A stretch of 45,428 nt of DNA from NCBI GenBank assembly GCA_934513685.1, contig CAKSWY010000020.1, positions 1 through 45,428 on the forward strand. Direction: 5' to 3'. Position 1 is the first letter of the stretch. The number at the start of each line of letters is the position of its first letter. A program made the translations under genes and the position numbers. Shown here in pieces: positions 40,550 through 45,428 of the stretch. The DNA is from an uncultured Oscillospiraceae bacterium. Lineage in GTDB: Bacteria > Bacillota > Clostridia > Oscillospirales > Ruminococcaceae. Under the pieces are notes generated by a model. The model did no database searches and was not told the origin of the DNA. It saw only the letters and a program-made list of their open reading frames with translations.

Positions 40550-41332
40550 CCCTCATTTCCTGTGGTGTGGGCAGGCGGCGGACCGCCTGCATCTTTTTCA
40601 CATTTTAACACGGGAGGCGAGTTTTCCACAAGCCCGGGCGCGCGGCGGCAAAACCGGTCGCAGCTGGAAAAAGACGGGAAAAACACTTGGAAAAACCAGA
40701 CAGTTTTGACGAAAAAAATCCTGCAAAATTGGCGAAATCCGGGCTTGACAGTCGGACTTCAACGGGCAGTTTAGGGGACAGTTTTCCACATCGTGTTGAA
40801 AGTGGTGTGGAGAACTGGGCTTTCAACGGGCCAAAAGTGGGCAAAAATGCGGGTTTTGCACACTTTCAACCGGGTTTTCAACATCCAAATCGCCGGTGGA
40901 AAGTCATCGTGCGGTGTACAAGCTGTATAAAACCGGTAAAAAACATCGAACTACGGAAGCACTGCGCTACCTGCCCGGCACGGGGCGAACGGCCGGGCAG
41001 GGCACAGGGCGTGGGCGGATTTTCCATATCCCCGGGCGGCGATGGCCCAAAATGCGGCCGGGGGCGGCAGGGAAGAAACAGCGGCGGGCCGGCGCGGCAG
41101 ACCGGCCGCGAAAAAACCTCAGAAAGTGGAGGCTTTGCGCGGAAAACAGGTGGTAAAGAAGTCCAAAACGTGGTATCATAAACTATAAGCCGCCCTCTGC
41201 GCCGGGAATGCGCACATCCACGGGGCGCGGGGCCGGGCAAAACGGCCCGAACCGAAGAAACTTCCAACAAAAAAACAGCCGGGCGGCCCGGCGCAGTGCG
41301 CCCTTGGAGCCGCCCAGAAAGAGATAGAGATC
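40550..41332. other. Non-coding stretch with a DnaA-box-like cluster
   Basis: About 780 bases without a convincing gene. Matches to TTWTNCACA occur at 40594-40602, 40622-40630, 40782-40790 and 40854-40862, a one-mismatch copy in reverse at 40806-40814 (TGTGGAGAA), and TTTCAAC at 40821, 40864, 40876 and, reversed, 40795-40801. The part 40675-40760 is A/T-rich for this GC-rich region. The rest, to 41332, is very GC-rich; no clear promoter of rlmB was found, though TATCAT at 41174 is possible. Confidence 0.6.
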
Positions 41333-42097
41333 ATGGAACAGAAAGCCCCCCAGACCGAACATCTGATTTACGGCAAAAACCCGGTGACCGAGCTGCTGAA
41401 AAGCGGCGCCGGGGTGGACACCGTGCTGCTGAGCGACGGGCTGGCCCCCCAGGTGGCCGCCTATTACACCGCTATGGCCAAAGAGGCCGGCGCGGTGGTA
41501 AAGCGGGTGAAGCCCGCCAAGCTGAAGGCCATGTGCGAGACCGACAGCCACCAGGGCGTGGCCGCCTGGGCCAGCCAGATCGAATACGCCACGCTGGAGC
41601 AGCTGCTGGACAGCGCTGCCCAGAAGGGCGAGCCGCCGTTCCTCGTGCTGGCCGACGGTGTGGAGGACCCCCACAACCTGGGCGCGATCCTGCGCTCGGC
41701 ACTGCTGTGCGGGGCGCACGGCGTGGTCATTCCCAAGCGGGGCGGCGTGGGCATCACCGGCACGGTGCTGAAGGCCAGCGCCGGGGCCGCCACCCGCCTG
41801 CCGGTGGCCCGTGTGGCCAACATCGGCGAGGCCATCCGCCGCCTGAAGGAGCAGAACGTGTTTGTGTATTGCGCCGACATGGACGGCGTTTCTCTGCACA
41901 AGAACAACCTGACCGGCCCCATTGCGCTGGTGATGGGCGCGGAGGGCAAGGGCGTCAGCCCGCTGGTCAAGCGCCTGTGCGACGGTGTGGTGCGGCTGGA
42001 CATGGCCGCCCAGGGCACCGGAGTGGACAGCTTCAACGTCTCGGTGGCGGCGGGCATCATTCTGTATGAGATCAGCCGCCAGCGCAGCCAGCAGTGA
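41333..42097 (+). CDS. rlmB: 23S rRNA (guanosine-2'-O)-methyltransferase RlmB-like (SpoU family)
   Basis: A 254-residue SpoU/TrmH methyltransferase. A substrate-binding N-terminal domain (LIYGKNPVTELLKSG) precedes the knotted SAM domain with its three motifs: DPHNLGAILRSALLCGAHGVVIP, LVMGAEGKGVSPLV and DSFNVSVAAGIILYE. Most bacterial members methylate G2251 of 23S rRNA at the peptidyl transferase centre; paralogues acting on tRNA cannot be wholly excluded. The start codon at 41333 is poorly served by its ribosome binding site (AGAGATAGAG). Confidence 0.92.
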   Translation: MEQKAPQTEHLIYGKNPVTELLKSGAGVDTVLLSDGLAPQVAAYYTAMAKEAGAVVKRVKPAKLKAMCETDSHQGVAAWASQIEYATLEQLLDSAAQKGEPPFLVLADGVEDPHNLGAILRSALLCGAHGVVIPKRGGVGITGTVLKASAGAATRLPVARVANIGEAIRRLKEQNVFVYCADMDGVSLHKNNLTGPIALVMGAEGKGVSPLVKRLCDGVVRLDMAAQGTGVDSFNVSVAAGIILYEISRQRSQQ

Positions 42098-42187
42098 CCC
42101 TGCGTGAATGATTCCGCCGGGCCTACCCATACTGAGGCCGGCCGCGGCCGTTTTATCAAGCAGGATGCGGTCATGAAGGAGAAAGCA

Positions 42188-44713
42188 ATGTCCCAGAATA
42201 AATATTCCAGCTCGGTGGACGCCATCATCGAGGGGCTGCGCCGCCGCCAGGAAGAGGCCCCCGCCCAGGATGAGAGCCAGGTAGACGACATTCTGGCCAG
42301 CCTGGGGCGGGAACCCCGCCGCCCGGTGGAGCGGCTGGTGCCGCCCGCCGAGAAACCCGCAGCGGAACCGCAGCCCCCGGCCGAGCCGCAGCCCCCGGCC
42401 GCCCCGGAACCGGCAGCCGACGAAGCTGACGAAGCGCCCCAGCCGCCCGAGCAGCCGCCGGTGCAGGAACCGGAGGAACAACCGAAACCGGCCGAGCCGG
42501 AAAATCCGAAAAAGCAGGACGAGATGCCCACCGGCGAAGTGCTGCTGGAGGAGGACGACCAGGGCGAATTTTCCACCGGCGCGGAGATCACCGACGAGTT
42601 CGCCACCTTCTTCACCACCCCGGTGATGGAGCAGGAAGAGCCTCAGTGGACGGTGAGCGGCTTTTTGAGCCGAAAAAAGAAAACCAAGGAGCCGGAAAAT
42701 CAGGCCTCCACGGGCGAGGTCGCCCTGGACCTGAACGGGCAGACCGTGGAGGAAGAGCCGGACGGCGACACCATTCAGCTGAACGCCTTTGAGGAGCAGA
42801 CCGGCGAGCGGCCCCTGCCCCCGGCCGAAGAGGAGACGGACGGCCCGGACGAGCCCACCCGCCGCCTGGACGGGGAGGAAGAACCCAAGCCCCACAAAAA
42901 CCCGTTGCTTCGGCTGTTCGGCCGGGAAGAGCCGGGCGAGGCCCCCTTTGCGGGGCCGGAGCCGGAAGCGGAGGAGGCCCCGGCGCTGGAGTACAACGCC
43001 CTGCAGGATGCCCCGGCGGTCAGCGAAGTGCTGGCCAAACAGAACGCCCGCCTGACCCTGACCAGCGCCCTGTGCGCCCTGATCGCGGCGGTGATGCTCT
43101 ATCTGGGCGTGACGGCCACGGGCGTGATCGCCCCGCTTTCCGCCCTGGACCCGGCCATTGCACCGGGGGCCTTTTTGGGGGTGGAGCTGACGCTGCTTGC
43201 GGCCGGCTGTCTGCTGGCGCTGCCGGTGCTGAAAAATGGGCTGAAGGGCCTGGCCAAGGCCGCCCCCAGCCGGGACAGCCTGGCCGCCCTGGCGGCGGCA
43301 GGGGCGGTGCTTCAGCTGCTGCTCTGCTTTTTGATGCTGGAGAACTATGAGCCGGAGCGCATGACCCTGTTTGCGCCGCTGGCGGTGCTGGCCCTGGCCT
43401 GCGCGCTGGCCGGGCACCGGGTGATGGGCGAGAGCGTGGCCCGGAATTTTGACCTGGTGAGCGCCGGGGTGGAGCACTCGGCGGCGTATCGGCTGCAGAA
43501 CCGTGACCTGACCAATCTGCTGGCCAGCGGCCTGGGCGAAGAAGAGCCCTGCCTGTTGGTGAGCCGCCCCACCGCTCTGGTGAAGGACTTTTTGAAGCGC
43601 AGCGGCTCCCGCCGGGCGGGCGACCGCCTGGCCCAGCGCCTGGCCTGGGGGCTGGGCGGCGTGGCCGTCATCACCGCGGTGGTGGCCCTGGCGCGGGGCA
43701 AGGGCGTGCTGGTGGCCGCCGGGGCGCTGGCCGGTACCCTGTGCATGGGCGCGCCGCTGTGTGCCACGCTGATCGCCGGTATGACCAGCTGGATGCAGCA
43801 GCGGGCGGCCTCCCGCGTGGGGGCGGTGGTGCCCGGCTGGTCCAGCATGGAAGAGCTGGGGCAGGTGAACACCATCGTCACCGAGGGGCATGACCTGTTC
43901 CCCACCGGCTGTGTGACCCTGCACGGCCTGAAAACCTTCGAGAAAGAGCGCATCGATCTGGCCATTCTCTACGCGGCCTCGGTGCTCATTGCCGGGTGCG
44001 ACACCCTGCGGGACCTGTTCTTGGAGATCATCCAGAACCGCACCGAGATCCTTTATAAGGTGGAAAGCCTTACCTGCGAGCAGGGCAAGGGCTTTACCGC
44101 ATGGGTGGACGGCCACCGCATTGTGATCGGCGGCCGGGCGATGATGACGGCCCATCAGGTGGGCATTCCTTCCCATGACTGGGAGGAGCGGTACACCCAT
44201 GGCCGCCTTCAGCCGGTGTATCTGGCCGTGAGTGGCAAGCTGTTCGGTATGTTCGTGGTGGGCTATCAGGGCAGCCGGGAGATCGCGGCTTCGCTGCACA
44301 CGCTGCAGAAGAGCGGCCTGTCGCTGCTGGTGCGTACCGATGACTTCTCGTTGACCAGCGACCTGATCGAACAGGCATACCGCCTGCGGCCCGGCAGCGT
44401 GAAGGTGCTGACTGAGAACGAGACCAACCAGCTGGCCACGGCCACCGGCTATCTGCCGGAAAGCGAGGGCTGCATGGTGCATCTAGGCAGCCTGGCCAGC
44501 TATGTGGGCGGCCTGCACGCGGCGGCCTGTGCGGTTTCGGCCGAGAAGAGTGCCAACCTGGTGATGGCGGTCTCGGTGGCGGTGAGTGCACTGGTGGCTC
44601 TGGTGCTCAGTTTCAGCGGCGGGCTGGCAAGTCTGGCCCTGCCGGCGGCGGTGCTGTATCAGTTGGCCTGGGCGGTGCCTGCCCTGGCGCTGCCGCTGAC
44701 CCGCAACTATTGA
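42188..44713 (+). CDS. Degenerate P-type ATPase-like membrane protein with long acidic N-terminus
   Basis: An 841-residue protein. Residues 1-270 are low-complexity, rich in Pro, Glu and Ala, opening with KYSSSVDAIIEGLRRRQEE and DDILASLG. Four hydrophobic helices follow (about 290-310, 330-352, 365-385, 393-412), then two more (about 486-532), then a soluble domain (about 540-755) and two C-terminal helices. SMEELGQVNTIVTEGHDLFPTG (553-574) aligns with the phosphorylation site of P-type ATPases, but DKTGT is replaced by TEGHDLF, with Glu566 where the aspartate should be. GKGFTAWVDGHRIVIGG (633-649) resembles the nucleotide-binding domain. No GDGxND motif is seen. So it is probably a pseudo-ATPase. 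AAGGAG precedes the ATG at 42188; the frame is open farther upstream. Confidence 0.72.
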   Translation: MSQNKYSSSVDAIIEGLRRRQEEAPAQDESQVDDILASLGREPRRPVERLVPPAEKPAAEPQPPAEPQPPAAPEPAADEADEAPQPPEQPPVQEPEEQPKPAEPENPKKQDEMPTGEVLLEEDDQGEFSTGAEITDEFATFFTTPVMEQEEPQWTVSGFLSRKKKTKEPENQASTGEVALDLNGQTVEEEPDGDTIQLNAFEEQTGERPLPPAEEETDGPDEPTRRLDGEEEPKPHKNPLLRLFGREEPGEAPFAGPEPEAEEAPALEYNALQDAPAVSEVLAKQNARLTLTSALCALIAAVMLYLGVTATGVIAPLSALDPAIAPGAFLGVELTLLAAGCLLALPVLKNGLKGLAKAAPSRDSLAALAAAGAVLQLLLCFLMLENYEPERMTLFAPLAVLALACALAGHRVMGESVARNFDLVSAGVEHSAAYRLQNRDLTNLLASGLGEEEPCLLVSRPTALVKDFLKRSGSRRAGDRLAQRLAWGLGGVAVITAVVALARGKGVLVAAGALAGTLCMGAPLCATLIAGMTSWMQQRAASRVGAVVPGWSSMEELGQVNTIVTEGHDLFPTGCVTLHGLKTFEKERIDLAILYAASVLIAGCDTLRDLFLEIIQNRTEILYKVESLTCEQGKGFTAWVDGHRIVIGGRAMMTAHQVGIPSHDWEERYTHGRLQPVYLAVSGKLFGMFVVGYQGSREIAASLHTLQKSGLSLLVRTDDFSLTSDLIEQAYRLRPGSVKVLTENETNQLATATGYLPESEGCMVHLGSLASYVGGLHAAACAVSAEKSANLVMAVSVAVSALVALVLSFSGGLASLALPAAVLYQLAWAVPALALPLTRNY

Positions 44714-44864
44714 CCATTTGACGCATAAAATGGATGGTGCCGGAACGGTGTGCCCCGAGCGGGCGGCGGTTTCGGCGCTTTTTGTTTTGCGGTGCCGTGT
44801 GGCGGCTTTGCAGGGACGATACAATTCCACAAAAACGAAAAGCAAGATTCGGCGTTTTGGCGGA

Positions 44865-44892
44865 TTGACAATTGGGAAATTCATGGTAAAAT
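44865..44892 (+). promoter_or_regulatory. Promoter of rubrerythrin
   Basis: TTGACA (44865-44870), 16 bases, TAAAAT (44887-44892). The segment 44714-44864 holds no feature that I can support. Confidence 0.75.
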
Positions 44893-44997
44893 CATAAATA
44901 AGAATAATTCCTGATTAAGCGAAGGGCCGCCTGCCCATCCTGAGAAACGGCCCGGAACATCCAACCAACACAATCATTAAAAAAGGAGAACAGCACC

Positions 44998-45428
44998 ATG
45001 GAACTGAAAGGCAGCAAGACCGAAGCCAACCTGCTCACCGCGTTTGCGGGCGAGAGCCAGGCCTACACCAAATACGGCTATTACGCCTCCAAGGCGAAGA
45101 AGGAGGGCTACAACCAGATTTCCGCCCTGTTCACCGAGACGGCCGGAAACGAGAAGGAGCACGCCAAGATCTGGTTTAAGCTCCTGCACGACGGTATGCC
45201 CGACACCCTGACCAACCTGGCCGATGCCGCCGCCGGTGAAAATTACGAGTGGACCGATATGTACGCTCAGTTCGCCGCCACGGCGCGGGAGGAAGGCTTT
45301 GACCACATCGCCTACCTGTTTGAGCACGTGGGCGCCATTGAGAAGGAGCACGAGGAGCGCTACCGCAAGCTGGCCGAGAGCATCAAGAACGGCACCGTGT
45401 TTGCCCGCCAGACCGAGCAGGTGTGGAT
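44998..45428 (+). CDS. rbr: Rubrerythrin (3' end outside the window)
   Basis: The first 143 residues of rubrerythrin, a non-heme diiron peroxidase that detoxifies hydrogen peroxide in anaerobes. The start MELKGSKTEANLLTAFAGESQAY carries the first diiron Glu (GES); ETAGNEKEHAKIWFKLL, a helix with EKEH, and AREEGFDHIAYLFEHVGAIEKEHEERY, with the second pair, follow in order. The C-terminal rubredoxin-like domain would lie beyond the window edge, so its presence cannot be judged. AAAAGGAG precedes the ATG at 44998. Confidence 0.95.
   Translation, partial: MELKGSKTEANLLTAFAGESQAYTKYGYYASKAKKEGYNQISALFTETAGNEKEHAKIWFKLLHDGMPDTLTNLADAAAGENYEWTDMYAQFAATAREEGFDHIAYLFEHVGAIEKEHEERYRKLAESIKNGTVFARQTEQVW

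Noticed and set aside
40594..40882. Chromosomal replication origin
   Set aside because: No dnaA, dnaN or rpmH nearby and genes on the left run toward and away from it without an orientation switch; kept only as a DnaA-box-like cluster.
40687..41181. A 164-codon open frame on the plus strand between the OGG-type glycosylase and rlmB genes
   Set aside because: It opens with TTG, has no ribosome binding site, low-complexity composition and runs through the DnaA-box-like cluster; no family resemblance.
44893..44930. A PerR box at the rubrerythrin promoter
   Set aside because: ATAAGAATAATT resembles half of the PerR consensus only loosely; too weak to report as a site.

Overview
The window looks like a chromosomal segment of an anaerobic, low-oxygen-adapted Firmicute of the Clostridia, most likely Oscillospiraceae/Ruminococcaceae (Faecalibacterium, Subdoligranulum or Gemmiger relatives). 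The reasons are AAGGAGG-type ribosome binding sites, consensus sigma-A promoters, the sporulation genes spoIIE and a SpoIIM-like gene, rubrerythrin, an iron-dependent alcohol dehydrogenase, QueH and a TelA/XpaC pair. This is a reading of gene content, not a database match. Almost everything is ordinary core genome; I see no phage, insertion sequence or CRISPR array.

Left part (1-16.6 kb, mid GC, AT-rich spacers): end of a tRNA-Pro, a NUDIX hydrolase, tRNA-Gly(TCC), nth, glyA, an esterase with rarA, a CRP/FNR-type regulator with a flavin reductase, a divergent three-gene ABC transporter, hemW, a Bax-inhibitor-1 protein, an 800-base AT-rich stretch with no recognisable gene, a Xer-type recombinase, a SpoIIM-like gene, a DUF975 gene, an alcohol dehydrogenase with a strong palindrome in its promoter, and tRNA-Gly(GCC).

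Right part (16.7-45.4 kb, clearly higher GC): a four-gene operon for an aminosugar (DegT aminotransferase, ATP-grasp ligase, two small EamA/ArnE-ArnF-like membrane proteins); HMA protein and NimA-like protein; a dicluster ferredoxin-like protein with a cupin; an ArsP_2-type exporter; nagA; mntP behind a yybP-ykoY manganese riboswitch; a HAD phosphatase with a uracil/hypoxanthine-DNA glycosylase; xpaC-telA-lemA-TPM; queH; a candidate structured RNA; a DUF896 gene; purA; a cation diffusion facilitator; spoIIE; a TauE/SafE transporter; fba; an OGG-type glycosylase; a non-coding stretch rich in DnaA-box-like sites; rlmB; a large membrane protein that looks like a P-type ATPase without its catalytic aspartate; and the start of rubrerythrin.

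The most interesting signals: (1) the palindrome TGTTG-N6-CAACA occurs at two promoters 15 kb apart, that of the ABC transporter next to the CRP/FNR regulator and that of the ferredoxin-like gene, each time centred exactly 29.5 bases upstream of the -10 hexamer, the class II activator position (about -41.5); this points to a small regulon. (2) The aminotransferase/ATP-grasp/paired EamA operon looks like a pathway that makes, acylates and flips an aminosugar. (3) The pseudo-P-type ATPase at 42.2-44.7 kb. (4) Four matches to TTWTNCACA in 270 bases away from dnaA. (5) A probable non-coding RNA at 31.6 kb.
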